Assembly (NCBI GenBank): GCA_963624975.1 | Contig: CAVFRF010000079.1 | Coordinates: 1-28,417, forward strand | Reading direction: 5' to 3' | DNA length: 28,417 nucleotides | DNA from: CAVLCC01 sp963624975 | GTDB lineage: Bacteria; Actinomycetota; Coriobacteriia; Coriobacteriales; CADBOM01 | In this document: in pieces, positions 15,241 through 23,687 of the stretch | Numbering within the stretch: position 1 is the stretch's first letter | How the letters are laid out: each line of letters starts with the position of its first letter | Program-made: the position numbers and the translations under genes | Notes under the pieces: generated by a model | Databases searched by the model: none | Told to the model about the DNA's origin: nothing | What the model saw: only the letters and a program-made list of their open reading frames with translations

Positions 15241-17419
15241 CATCTGGAAGCTCTTCAAGGGCGACCTCCGCCGCTCTACCCGCAACGTGGCGGTGATGAT
15301 CATCCTGCTGGGCCTGGTGCTGCTGCCATCGCTGTTCACATGGTTCAACACGCTGGCCTGCTGGGACGTGTTCGGCAACACCGGCAACCTCATGGTGGCC
15401 GTGGCATCCGATGACGAGGGCTACAAGAGCGACATCGTGCCCGTGGAGATAAACCTGGGCGACCAGGTGATCTCGGATCTGCGTGCCAACGACGAGATGA
15501 ACTGGGTGTTCACCGACTCCGAAGATGCCATCGACGGCGCCTCGTCGGGCAAGTATTTCGCCGCCGTGGTGATACCCGAGAGCTTCAGCAAGGACATGAT
15601 GACCTTCTACTCCGACGATGTGGAGCACGCCAGCATCGTCTACTACTCCAACGAGAAGAAGAACGCCATCGCGTCCAAGCTGGTGGGACAGGGCGCCGAC
15701 CAGGTGTCGGAGGAAGTCAACCGCATATTCACCGAGAAGCTCAGCGAATCGGCTCTGGGCATAATGTCGAGCCTGTCCGACTACATCGACGAGCCGGAGT
15801 TCCAGGACCGCATAGGCGACCTTGCAGCGCATATGCAGAACCTTGCAGGGCAGATGTCTAGCGGGGCGGATCTGGTGAGGAGCTACTCTTCGCTCGTGGG
15901 GTCGTCGAAGGATCTGGTGGAAAGCTCCACCAGCCTCATGCAGAAGGCGCAGTCGGGCGCACACGACGCGGCGGACACGCTGGGGCAGATCGAAGGGTCG
16001 ACAAGTTCGATAGCCGATGCGCTAACGCAGTCGTCCTCCGCGCTCATGACCGCGATCGACCAGGCGGCCTCGGGATTCGACGCCATCTCGCAATCGGTGG
16101 ACACCGCGTTCGACTCTGCGGGCACGGTGGCATCCGACTCGTCGTCGCAGCTCAGGTCCATCGCCACCGACGTGCGCGCCCAGGCCACGAGCTTCTCGGC
16201 GATCGCCTCGGATCTCGAGAAGATCGCGCAGGCGACGCAAGATGCAAGCGCGCAGGCTGCCTTCAAGGTCGCCATCGCCGAACTGCAGTCGTCTGCGGAG
16301 TCGCTGGAAAGGTTGGCTTCCTCGCTCGAGACATCCGCCGACCAGATAGATGCCGGCACGGCCGACGTTGCCGCGAAACGCCAGGAGGCCAAGGACCTCG
16401 TGGCATCGGCCAAGCAGACGGTGCAGGATGCCAAGACCGAGTACGAGAACGAGCTAAAGCCGCAGCTAGACGACCTCGTGCAAAACGTGGAGGTGCTGGA
16501 AAGCTCGCTCGTGCAGAGCGTATCCACCCTCGATACGGCGACCAGCGCGCTTACCGGCACTTCCGACTCCGTATCGGAAAAGCTGGAGAACCTGCGGTCC
16601 AAGCTGGAGCAGGCGGCCGGCAAGCTGGATTCCGCCGGCACGAGCATCGGCGAGTTCGCGCAGAGCGTTCAAGATGCGCTGGAATCCGACGACGTGGACC
16701 TACTAAAGACGGTGCTGAGCACCGACACCACATCGCTTGCGGCCAGTCTCTCGGCACCCGTGGAGCTTGACAGGCACGCGATGTTTGAGGTGGAGAACTT
16801 CGGCTCGGGCATGTCGCCGCTCTACACGTCTCTGGCGCTGTGGGTGGGCTCGCTGCTCATCATGGTGGCACTCAAGGTCAATCCGTCGGAGCGCACGCTC
16901 GAGGAACTGGACAATCCCAAGCTGCCTCAGATTTTCGTCGGGCGCTTCGGCATCGTGGCGCTGCTGTCGCTGGCGCAAAGCACGTTCCTCGCCCTCGGCA
17001 ACATGTTCTTCCTGGGCGTGCAGGTGTCCGACCCGCTGCTGTACCTGCTGTGCCTGTGGGTGACGGGGCTGGTGTTCGCCTTCATCGTCTACACCCTGGT
17101 GGCGGCGCTGGCCAACCTGGGCAAGGCGATCGGCGTGATCGTGCTCATCTTGCAGGTCACGGGTTCGGGTGCGAGCTTCCCGCTGCAGCTGTTCCCCGGG
17201 TTCTTCCAGGCGGTCAGCCCGTTCCTGCCCGCAACGCACGCTGTGAGCGCCATGCGCGCGGCCATGTTCGGGCAGTATATGGGCGACTTCTGGGTGCACT
17301 TGGGCCATTTGCTGCTGTTCGTGGTGCCCTTCGCCATCATAGGCCTGGTGCTGCGCAACCCGTTCATGAAGCTGGTGGACTTCTTCGTCAACCGCATCGA
17401 GGAGTCCAAGATCGCGTAG
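15233..17419 (+). CDS. YhgE/Pip-family membrane protein (second of a pair)
   Basis: A 728-aa partner of the preceding gene with the same architecture. An N-terminal helix (LLGLVLLPSLFTWFNTLACWDVF) is followed by a conserved extracellular start (NLMVAVASDDEG, IPESFSKDM). A long Ala/Ser-rich coiled-coil region spans ~200-490, and five C-terminal helices begin at ~525 with NFGSGMSPLYTSLALW. It ends shortly after the last helix (FFVNRIEESKIA). Its ATG lies within the last codons of the upstream gene (ATGAGTAA overlap), which implies translational coupling. Paired YhgE genes of unequal length are common in actinobacteria and suggest a two-subunit membrane complex, but no experimental function can be assigned from sequence. 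Confidence 0.88.
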   Translation: MSNIWKLFKGDLRRSTRNVAVMIILLGLVLLPSLFTWFNTLACWDVFGNTGNLMVAVASDDEGYKSDIVPVEINLGDQVISDLRANDEMNWVFTDSEDAIDGASSGKYFAAVVIPESFSKDMMTFYSDDVEHASIVYYSNEKKNAIASKLVGQGADQVSEEVNRIFTEKLSESALGIMSSLSDYIDEPEFQDRIGDLAAHMQNLAGQMSSGADLVRSYSSLVGSSKDLVESSTSLMQKAQSGAHDAADTLGQIEGSTSSIADALTQSSSALMTAIDQAASGFDAISQSVDTAFDSAGTVASDSSSQLRSIATDVRAQATSFSAIASDLEKIAQATQDASAQAAFKVAIAELQSSAESLERLASSLETSADQIDAGTADVAAKRQEAKDLVASAKQTVQDAKTEYENELKPQLDDLVQNVEVLESSLVQSVSTLDTATSALTGTSDSVSEKLENLRSKLEQAAGKLDSAGTSIGEFAQSVQDALESDDVDLLKTVLSTDTTSLAASLSAPVELDRHAMFEVENFGSGMSPLYTSLALWVGSLLIMVALKVNPSERTLEELDNPKLPQIFVGRFGIVALLSLAQSTFLALGNMFFLGVQVSDPLLYLLCLWVTGLVFAFIVYTLVAALANLGKAIGVIVLILQVTGSGASFPLQLFPGFFQAVSPFLPATHAVSAMRAAMFGQYMGDFWVHLGHLLLFVVPFAIIGLVLRNPFMKLVDFFVNRIEESKIA

Positions 17420-17527
17420 GCGCCTGGCAAGCTGGAGTTCGCTGGCTTGCTGCGACTGCATGAGGTGTATCATCTTCGAAGTGTTCGAAACCGACTTGTA
17501 TGGAAAGCCAAGTGGAAAGGCATGGAC

Positions 17528-18409
17528 ATGATCGAGCTAGAAGAATGCAAGGTGGAGAGCGGTAGGAAATTCGACCTCGACTCGTTTCCCACCACGGCGG
17601 GCATCGACAAGGAGAGCCGACCGGAGTACGAGCAGAAGCTCGCCGAGAACAAGGCCCGCATCTCCGCGCTGCAGGACAAGCTCTATGCCGACGGCAAGGA
17701 GGCCGTGCTCATAATCTTCCAGGCCATGGACGCCGCGGGGAAGGACTCCACCATCCGCAAGGTGCTGAGCGGCATCAACCCCACCGGCATCGACGTGTAC
17801 GGATTCAAGCAGCCCAGCACCGAGGACCTTAAGCACGGCTTCCTGTGGAGGACCTTCCACTCGCTGCCCTCGCGCGGCAAGATCGCGGTGCACAACCGCT
17901 CGCATTACGAGGAGTGCCTGGTGGTGCGCATCGACGGGCTGTGGCGCAACTACAGCCTGCCCGACAGAATCCTCGACATGGACGAGAAGGAGTACTTCGA
18001 GGGGCACTACCGCGACATCAACAACTTCGAGAGGTACCTGCACGACAACGGCTGCAGGGTCGTGAAGTTCTTCCTCAACGTGAGCGCCGACAAGCAGAAG
18101 GAGCGCTTCCTCGAGCGCATCGACGACGAGGCCAAGAACTGGAAGTTCTCGAGCAGCGACCTTGCGACCCGCGCCAAATGGGACGATTACCGCAAGGCGT
18201 TCCAGGACACCATCGCGCATACCGCCACGAGCTACGCGCCGTGGTACGTGATCCCGGCCGACCGCAAGTGGGAGACCCGCTGGCTGGTGTCTGAGGCCAT
18301 CCTGCAGGTGCTCGAGGACATCGATCCGCAGTATCCAGAGATGCCGCAGAGCCAGAAGGACATGCTTGCGGATTGCAGGCGCACGCTCATGGAGGAGGAC
18401 GCGCAGTAA
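17528..18409 (+). CDS. ppk2: Polyphosphate kinase 2 family (polyphosphate:nucleotide phosphotransferase)
   Basis: A 293-aa PPK2 that moves phosphate between polyphosphate and AMP, ADP or related nucleotides. The P-loop is QAMDAAGKDSTIR (from about residue 65). It is followed by SGINPTGIDVYGFKQPS, a WRTFHSLPSRGKIAVHNRSHYEE segment carrying the Walker-B-type NRSHYE motif, a KFFLNVSADKQKERFLERIDD region and the lid (AKWDDYRKAFQD). WYVIPADRKW closes the domain. Length and motifs match the 'polyphosphate--nucleotide phosphotransferase' branch, whose members often phosphorylate AMP as well as ADP. GGAAAGG seven nt before the ATG at 17528 decides the start; 17522 is an alternative. The stop overlaps the next gene's start by one base (TAATG). 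Confidence 0.92.
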   Translation: MIELEECKVESGRKFDLDSFPTTAGIDKESRPEYEQKLAENKARISALQDKLYADGKEAVLIIFQAMDAAGKDSTIRKVLSGINPTGIDVYGFKQPSTEDLKHGFLWRTFHSLPSRGKIAVHNRSHYEECLVVRIDGLWRNYSLPDRILDMDEKEYFEGHYRDINNFERYLHDNGCRVVKFFLNVSADKQKERFLERIDDEAKNWKFSSSDLATRAKWDDYRKAFQDTIAHTATSYAPWYVIPADRKWETRWLVSEAILQVLEDIDPQYPEMPQSQKDMLADCRRTLMEEDAQ

Positions 18410-19071
18410 TGGTGCACGACGATGCGACGGCTCGCGACGAGGCGCGCGAGCATCTCGAGAACGCACGCAGGCCGTCTAGCACGCCAGAGGGACGCAGCTT
18501 CCTCGACACGATGAACCATGGCCACCACGCCGAGCTTTCGGCGTGGGGCCTGCCGCACCTGCGCTTGGAGCCGGGCTTCGCGTGCCTCGACGTGGGCTGC
18601 GGCGGAGGGGCCAACGTGGCTCGTCTGCTGGAGCATTGCCCCGAGGGACGTGTCCTGGGAGTCGATTACTCACCGGCCAGCGTGGATTTCGCATCCGAGG
18701 TCAACGCGGAGGCCATTGCGGAAGGCAGGTGCTGCATCCTGCCGGGCGACGTGGCCGAACTGCCCTTCTCAGACCGCTCGTTCAACGTGGCGACCGCCTT
18801 CGAGACGGTGTACTTCTGGCCCGAGCCTGCCAGGGCCTTCGCCGAGGTGCTTAGGGTGCTCAAGCCCGGTGGCTGTTTCCTGGTGTGCAACGAGGCCGAC
18901 GGCAGCTCTCCCAAATCCGACGTATGGGACGACGTTGCGGGCCATATGAAGATCTACGCGCCGGACGAGATCGAGGCCCTCATGAAGGCTAGCGGATTCG
19001 AGGTTTCGAGCGTCGATCGCGTGCCCGAGAAGGGCTGGGTCGCGGTGGTCGGCACGCGCCCGGAGGAGTAG
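18409..19071 (+). CDS. Class I SAM-dependent methyltransferase
   Basis: A 220-aa cytoplasmic methyltransferase with the Rossmann SAM-binding fold. Motif I is CLDVGCGGGANVARLL (~residues 59-73), then the acidic motif II GVDYSPASVDFA, GDVAELPFSDRSFNVATAFETVYFWPEP (motifs III-IV), and LRVLKPGGCFLVCNEADG (post-motif). It resembles the UbiE/Methyltransf_11 group; the methyl acceptor is unknown. The ATG at 18409 shares a base with the ppk2 stop codon and has GGAGGAGG ten nt upstream, so the two are translationally coupled. An upstream in-frame ATG at 18373 would lie inside ppk2 and is less likely. Confidence 0.87.
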   Translation: MVHDDATARDEAREHLENARRPSSTPEGRSFLDTMNHGHHAELSAWGLPHLRLEPGFACLDVGCGGGANVARLLEHCPEGRVLGVDYSPASVDFASEVNAEAIAEGRCCILPGDVAELPFSDRSFNVATAFETVYFWPEPARAFAEVLRVLKPGGCFLVCNEADGSSPKSDVWDDVAGHMKIYAPDEIEALMKASGFEVSSVDRVPEKGWVAVVGTRPEE

Positions 19072-19333
19072 TTTCGGGGCAGCTACGAGCCGTTCGAATG
19101 TTAAGTCCATGTAAAGGTTAAAACAACACAAATTTGGCACTCTACCTCGGTAAAGATACACCAAATGTGAACAACGTTACCACGACGGTACCACTCGCCG
19201 CGGCGCGTTGTGCTGTTCGTGAAATTCCCCAAACCATTCGCCCTCACCCCATTGCATGTTAAACGCCCTCCGCGTTAAAACGTCATTCGAGAAATTTAAG
19301 TATCCGTCTCGAGTGATCGAAAGGAGGGACGCA

Positions 19334-20869
19334 ATGGCATCTAATGCTTCGGCTAGGCACGCCTGGTCCGCCGTCGTTTCTTGCTGCGTCATGTTTGTAG
19401 TTTGGTCGGGAATCTGCTGGAATACCGCAACCCTTTATGCAGACCCGATTATTGGCGAGTGGGGCATCCAGCGATCAGAATTCATGGTCGTGCTCACCCT
19501 CATCAGCTTGGGCAACGCGATCGTGAGCCTCGTGGCATATGGCAAGCTGGTCGAGATGTTCGGCATCCGCAAGCTCTTCATTGCGGGCGGCGCGCTGAGC
19601 GTGGCTGCGATGGCTATCTTCGCGCTTGCGCAGAACAGCATGATGCTCTACGTTGCGGCCCTTCTGCTCGGCATCGGATATTCGCCCTTCGGATCCAACA
19701 CCGCCAACCTCGTGGTGGGCAAGTGGTTCAAGAAGAACAACAACACGCTCATCGGCATCGTGCAGACCTGCGGCAGCGTGGCCGGCATCGTGTTCGCGGC
19801 GGTCATGACCGTGCTCATCTCGGGTCTCGGATGGCGCATCTCCTACTGGTTCACCGCCGGAGCCGTGGTCGTGGGCACTCTCGTGTGCTACCTGCTCTAC
19901 AGGGGAGACCCCTCGGAACTTGGCGAGAGGCCGCTGTATGGCGAAAGCCCCGACATCTCGGTGATCCACGACTCGCGCAACAAGGTTGACCTCGGGGTGA
20001 GCTTCGGCGAGATGTTCAAGGTCTCCAGGCTCTACTGCCTCGTCGTCGGCTACCTGCTGGTTGGCATCGTGGGATACGCCGTGCTGGGCAGCCTCGCGCT
20101 CATGGCCTCCGACTTCGGATACGCCTCGGCTTCGGGCATCGTGGTTTCCACCTCGCTGCTCACCAGCGCAGTCGCGATGGTTCCGATGGGCAAGCTCATC
20201 GACAAGGTGGGCAGCTGCAAGGTCATCGCGTTGTGCATCGCATGCGTCGTGGCTTCGATGGCGATCCTGGGTTCGGGTTCCGTGTCGCTGCCGATGCTGT
20301 TTGCAGCCGCCGCGCTTTCCGGCATCGCCTACGATGCCACGAACATCCCCATAGGCGCTTCGGTGCGCGAGGCCTTCGGGGAGCGCGACTACGGCAAGAA
20401 GCTGGGATTCATCGGCGCGTTCGACTACGCTGGCGTGGCTTTTGGAGCAACGATTCTGGCTTGCTTCTACGATGCGTTCGGCAACTACCAGATCGGCCTC
20501 ATGGTGTTCACCGTCATGGCTGCCGTTGGAATGGCGCTCGTGTTCGTGGGCATCGGCAAGCAGGGCAGGTCGCTGCACTCGGCCAAGGCAGCTGCTCCTG
20601 TGGCTGCGGGTGCCGGCAAGGTCGCGGCTCCTATTGCGCCGCAGGTTGCAACCCCGGCAGACGTGGTGAGCATGGACATGTTCGCGTTCGACGAGGCCAA
20701 GGTGGCGGCAATAGCCGACTCGTTCGAGAGGTTCATGGACGACATCCACACCAAGCCCTGCACCGACTGCCTGATCGACACATGCAGCTCGATGGGCGGC
20801 GACGGCGCCTCGAGCATGTGCGGCGCGATGTGCCGAACGTGCTCCCGCGAAGGCCGCAGGGCCGCATAA
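19334..20869 (+). CDS. MFS transporter with cysteine-rich C-terminal tail
   Basis: A 511-aa major facilitator with about 12 hydrophobic segments in residues 1-415. A GKLVEMFGIRKLF loop follows helix 2, and VVGKWFKKNNNTLIG resembles oxalate/formate-antiporter-like members. A central cytoplasmic loop (~198-220, RGDPSELGERPLYGESPD) separates the halves. After the last helix comes an unusual ~90-residue tail: an Ala/Pro/Val-rich linker, a predicted helix, and six cysteines at residues 476-503 in the spacing C-x2-C-x4-C-x11-C-x3-C-x2-C. This could bind a metal or iron-sulfur cluster. AGGAGG six nt before the ATG at 19334 fixes the start; an earlier ATG at 19256 is not supported. It is monocistronic, with a hairpin after it. 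Confidence 0.86.
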   Translation: MASNASARHAWSAVVSCCVMFVVWSGICWNTATLYADPIIGEWGIQRSEFMVVLTLISLGNAIVSLVAYGKLVEMFGIRKLFIAGGALSVAAMAIFALAQNSMMLYVAALLLGIGYSPFGSNTANLVVGKWFKKNNNTLIGIVQTCGSVAGIVFAAVMTVLISGLGWRISYWFTAGAVVVGTLVCYLLYRGDPSELGERPLYGESPDISVIHDSRNKVDLGVSFGEMFKVSRLYCLVVGYLLVGIVGYAVLGSLALMASDFGYASASGIVVSTSLLTSAVAMVPMGKLIDKVGSCKVIALCIACVVASMAILGSGSVSLPMLFAAAALSGIAYDATNIPIGASVREAFGERDYGKKLGFIGAFDYAGVAFGATILACFYDAFGNYQIGLMVFTVMAAVGMALVFVGIGKQGRSLHSAKAAAPVAAGAGKVAAPIAPQVATPADVVSMDMFAFDEAKVAAIADSFERFMDDIHTKPCTDCLIDTCSSMGGDGASSMCGAMCRTCSREGRRAA

Positions 20870-20890
20870 CAACGCTGTTGCTCAACAAGC

Positions 20891-20935
20891 ATGCCCGCAA
20901 GCGCAAGACCTTTGCCGTCGCGCGCTTGCGGGCAT
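20891..20935 (+). terminator. Hairpin between the MFS gene and trpS
   Basis: A perfect 14-bp inverted repeat pairs ATGCCCGCAAGCGC with GCGCTTGCGGGCAT across a 17-nt loop, 21 nt after the MFS stop. It is followed by gtatactcttt, a poor T-run. A TATACT at 20937-20942 immediately after it could be the trpS -10. Confidence 0.55.
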
Positions 20936-20999
20936 GTATACTCTTTGAGGTCGATTTATCTCGCGGGGCGCGTGCCCTGCTCAATATGGAGGTTTCCAA

Positions 21000-22049
21000 A
21001 TGGCGAACGTGGGCAGTTTTGAGGCGAGCAAGAAGCGGTCGGACGCAATCAAGGCCGACCTTGGGGTTCATCCCGAAAAGTACACGATGCTCACCGGCGA
21101 CAGGCCCACTGGCCGCCTTCACATGGGTCATCTGTTCGGCAGCATCCAGAACCGCGTGGCCTACCAGAACATGGGCATCAAGTCGTTCATCCTCATCGCC
21201 GACTACCAGGTGATCACCGACCGCGACACCACCGAGCACATCCAGGACAACGTGTACAACATGGTGATGGACTACATCGCCGCGGGCATCGACCCAGACA
21301 AGACGCCTATCTACGTGCATTCTGCGGTGCCGGATTGCAACCAGCTCATGTTGCCGTTCCTGTCGCTCGTGAGCGAGTCGGAGCTTCAGCGCAATCCCAC
21401 GGTCAAGGCCGAGATGGAGGCTTCGGGCCACGCGCTCACGGGCCTTCTGCTCACCTATCCGGTACATCAGGCATGCGATATCCTGTTCTGCAAGGGCAAC
21501 ATCGTGCCCGTGGGCAAGGACCAGCTGCCTCACATCGAGCTTACCCGCACCATCGCGCGCCGCTTCAACGAGCGCTACGACGCGGTGTTCCCCGAGCCCG
21601 ACGGCATTCTTTCCGATGCGATCGAGATTCCCGGACTCGATGGCCGCAAGATGTCCAAGAGCTATGGCAACGCCATCGCGCTGGGCGCCACGGCGGAAGA
21701 GACCGCCAAGCTCATCAAGAAGTCCAAGACCGATTCCGACCGCAACATCACGTTCGACCCCGAGAACCGTCCCGGAGTGTCGGCGCTCATCACCACTGCG
21801 GCGCTTTGCACCGGCCGCGACGAGGTCGAGATTGCCGGCGAGATCGGAGAGGCCGGAGCGGGCGCTCTCAAGAAGTACGTTACCGAATCGGTCAACGAGT
21901 TCCTGGCTCCGCACCGCGAGCGCAGGGCCAAGCTGGAGAACGACCTCGACTACATCAAGGACGTGCTCAACGAGGGCAACAAGAAGGCTCGCGAGGTGGC
22001 GGCGCAGACGCTGGACGAGGTTCGCAGCGCGATGGGAATGGTGTACTAG
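21000..22049 (+). CDS. trpS: Tryptophanyl-tRNA synthetase
   Basis: A 349-aa class I aminoacyl-tRNA synthetase that charges tRNA(Trp). The HIGH-type motif is in GDRPTGRLHMGHLFGS (~residues 33-48). LIADYQVITDR, the FLSLVSESELQRNP substrate region, QACDILFCKGNIVPVGKDQLPHIELTR and the KMSKS loop GRKMSKSYGN (~218-227) all fit TrpS, as does the length. GGAGG lies seven nt before the ATG at 21000. The terminator at 22074-22118 closes the unit. I saw no T-box or tryptophan-codon leader upstream. Confidence 0.96.
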   Translation: MANVGSFEASKKRSDAIKADLGVHPEKYTMLTGDRPTGRLHMGHLFGSIQNRVAYQNMGIKSFILIADYQVITDRDTTEHIQDNVYNMVMDYIAAGIDPDKTPIYVHSAVPDCNQLMLPFLSLVSESELQRNPTVKAEMEASGHALTGLLLTYPVHQACDILFCKGNIVPVGKDQLPHIELTRTIARRFNERYDAVFPEPDGILSDAIEIPGLDGRKMSKSYGNAIALGATAEETAKLIKKSKTDSDRNITFDPENRPGVSALITTAALCTGRDEVEIAGEIGEAGAGALKKYVTESVNEFLAPHRERRAKLENDLDYIKDVLNEGNKKAREVAAQTLDEVRSAMGMVY

Positions 22050-22073
22050 CGGCGAAATTTGATAGCGATGGAC

Positions 22074-22118
22074 GAGCCGGTAGGCTGCTTGTGGAGCAAG
22101 CGACCTACCGGCTCTTTT
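22074..22118 (+). terminator. Intrinsic terminator of trpS
   Basis: The 11-bp stem GAGCCGGTAGG/CCTACCGGCTC is extended by an inner GCTTG/CAAGC stem and followed directly by TTTT. It lies 25 nt after the trpS stop and between the convergent trpS and thiE genes. Confidence 0.85.
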
Positions 22119-22132
22119 GCTATGGCGAGATG

Positions 22133-22804
22133 CTAGCCCAGCTGGCTATCGATGAGGGTGCGCAGGTTGCGGGCCGAGGCCTCTACGTCGGAGGCAGCTA
22201 CTATGGCCGAGACTATCGAGAAGCCGGCGAGGCGCATTCCCGCGAAGCGGGGGATGGTCTGTGCATTGATGCCTCCGATCACCACGCAGGGGATGCTCAC
22301 GGCGTTGAGGATCTTCGGCACGGTCTGGATGTCCACGACCCTTGCGTCGGGCTTGGTGGCGGTAAAGCTCATGGCACCGACTCCGAGGTAGTCGGCACCG
22401 TTGAGCTGGGCCTCGATGGCCTCTTCGACCGTGGCGACCGAGACTCCCACGACCTTGCCTTCGCCAAGCTGGCGCTTGGCTTCCACCGGCGACATGTCGT
22501 CTTGGCCCACGTGGACTCCGGCGGCATCTACTGCAGCAGCCACCTCGACGTTGTCGTTGATGATGAGAGGCACGCCGTAGCTGTCGGTGATGGCCTTGAC
22601 ACTGCGTGCGATGCTGGCGAACTCTGCGGTGCTGGCGTGCTTCTCGCGAAGCTGCACCAGCGTCACGCCGCCCTTGCAAGCCTCCTCGACGTTCTGCTCG
22701 ATGGTCGCCGACGACATGAGGTCGCGGTCGGTGACCAGGTAGAGCCTGTAGTCGATATGGATCGCGTCTGTGTGCGCGCCCGAGCCTGCGCCCGCCGTGC
22801 TCAT
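22133..22804 (-). CDS. thiE: Thiamine-phosphate synthase
   Basis: A 223-aa TIM barrel that joins HMP pyrophosphate and thiazole phosphate to give thiamine monophosphate. Family motifs are YRLYLVTDR, GGVTLVQLREKHAST, LIINDNVEVAAAVDAAGVHVGQDDMSP and GADYLGVGAMSFTATKPDA, followed by the phosphate-binding GGI and VSAI segments near the C-terminus. It is the last gene of the thi operon. Its ATG follows the thiM stop directly (TAGATG), with GAGGTG inside the end of thiM as RBS, so it is translationally coupled. The N-terminal ~16 residues (STAGAGSG...) are a small extension. Confidence 0.95.
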   Translation of the reverse strand: MSTAGAGSGAHTDAIHIDYRLYLVTDRDLMSSATIEQNVEEACKGGVTLVQLREKHASTAEFASIARSVKAITDSYGVPLIINDNVEVAAAVDAAGVHVGQDDMSPVEAKRQLGEGKVVGVSVATVEEAIEAQLNGADYLGVGAMSFTATKPDARVVDIQTVPKILNAVSIPCVVIGGINAQTIPRFAGMRLAGFSIVSAIVAASDVEASARNLRTLIDSQLG

Positions 22805-23647
22805 CTACAGCACCTCGATACGGGCGTGCTCGCGATAGGCCGCCTCGTCCAGGAGCGAGAGCCTGTCGATGATGCCGATGTGCAGCGACCCGGTGCCAAC
22901 GCAGCCATGGTGCTCTTTCAGCGAGTTCGCCGTCAGCTCGCCAGCCAGGCCCATCGATAGGATCGCTCCGGCCGTTGCCACTGCCACCTCGGCTGTATCG
23001 TCGAGCGAGTCGAGTGCTCCCACGAAGCAGCCGATCAGGCCGTCGCACATGCAGCCGGTTCCGGTGATCTTGGACATGAGCGGCGAGCCGTTTGAAATCT
23101 TGTAGACCACCTTGCCGTCGGTCACCACGTCGACTGCACCGGTGATGGCGACAACGCAGCCACGCTCGGCCGCGACCTTCTTCGCAACCTCAACTGGGTC
23201 GTTCGAGGCATCGGCATCGGATGAATCCACGCCCTTGGTCGATGCGCCGACTCCGGCGACGAACGAGATCTCGCTCAGGTTTCCGCGAATCACGGTTGGC
23301 GAGGTCTCGGCCAAGATGCGCTCTGTCGTCTGGTTGCGCAGACCCGAGGCGCCGGCTCCCACCGGGTCGAACACCATCGGAGTGCCGGTCTCGCCGGCGA
23401 CCTTGCCGGCTTCCACCATCGACTCGATGGTTCTCGCATTGAGCGTGCCCATGTTGATGTTGGTGCAGCTGGCGATGCTCACCATGTCGCGCACTTCGGC
23501 GATGTCGTCGGCCATGAGCGCCGACCCTCCGATCGCCAGCTCGGCGTTGGCCACGTCGTTGACGGTCACGTAGTTGGTGATGTTGTGCACCAGCGGCACG
23601 GTCTCTCGCACTTTGCCGGCGATTTCGATTATCTTCTCCAAGCTCAT
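22805..23647 (-). CDS. thiM: Hydroxyethylthiazole kinase
   Basis: A 280-aa ribokinase-fold enzyme that phosphorylates 4-methyl-5-hydroxyethylthiazole, the salvage route to the thiazole half of thiamine. Motifs are VPLVHNITNYVTVNDVANAELAIGGSALM (substrate site), FDPVGAGASGLRN, GNLSEISF, AITGAVDVVTDG, and the anion-hole/catalytic GTGCMCDGLIGCF. The start is ATG 23647 (MSLEKIIEIAG) with GGAG nine nt upstream. The frame stays open further upstream, but that stretch is antisense-like Arg/Ser sequence overlapping thiC. It lies between thiC (40-nt gap) and thiE (no gap). Confidence 0.95.
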   Translation of the reverse strand: MSLEKIIEIAGKVRETVPLVHNITNYVTVNDVANAELAIGGSALMADDIAEVRDMVSIASCTNINMGTLNARTIESMVEAGKVAGETGTPMVFDPVGAGASGLRNQTTERILAETSPTVIRGNLSEISFVAGVGASTKGVDSSDADASNDPVEVAKKVAAERGCVVAITGAVDVVTDGKVVYKISNGSPLMSKITGTGCMCDGLIGCFVGALDSLDDTAEVAVATAGAILSMGLAGELTANSLKEHHGCVGTGSLHIGIIDRLSLLDEAAYREHARIEVL

Positions 23648-23687
23648 TTCGAACGCTCCATCCGTTGTTGCGAATCTGCTGTATCGG

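Noticed and set aside
19166..19181. Fifth TetR-type operator before the second MFS gene (TGTGAACAACGTTACC)
   Set aside because: Only about 12 of 16 bases match and the central ATGT is lost, so chance similarity is likely.
20936..20999. T-box or attenuator before trpS
   Set aside because: The leader is only about 60 nt, with no T-box consensus and no Trp-codon leader peptide.
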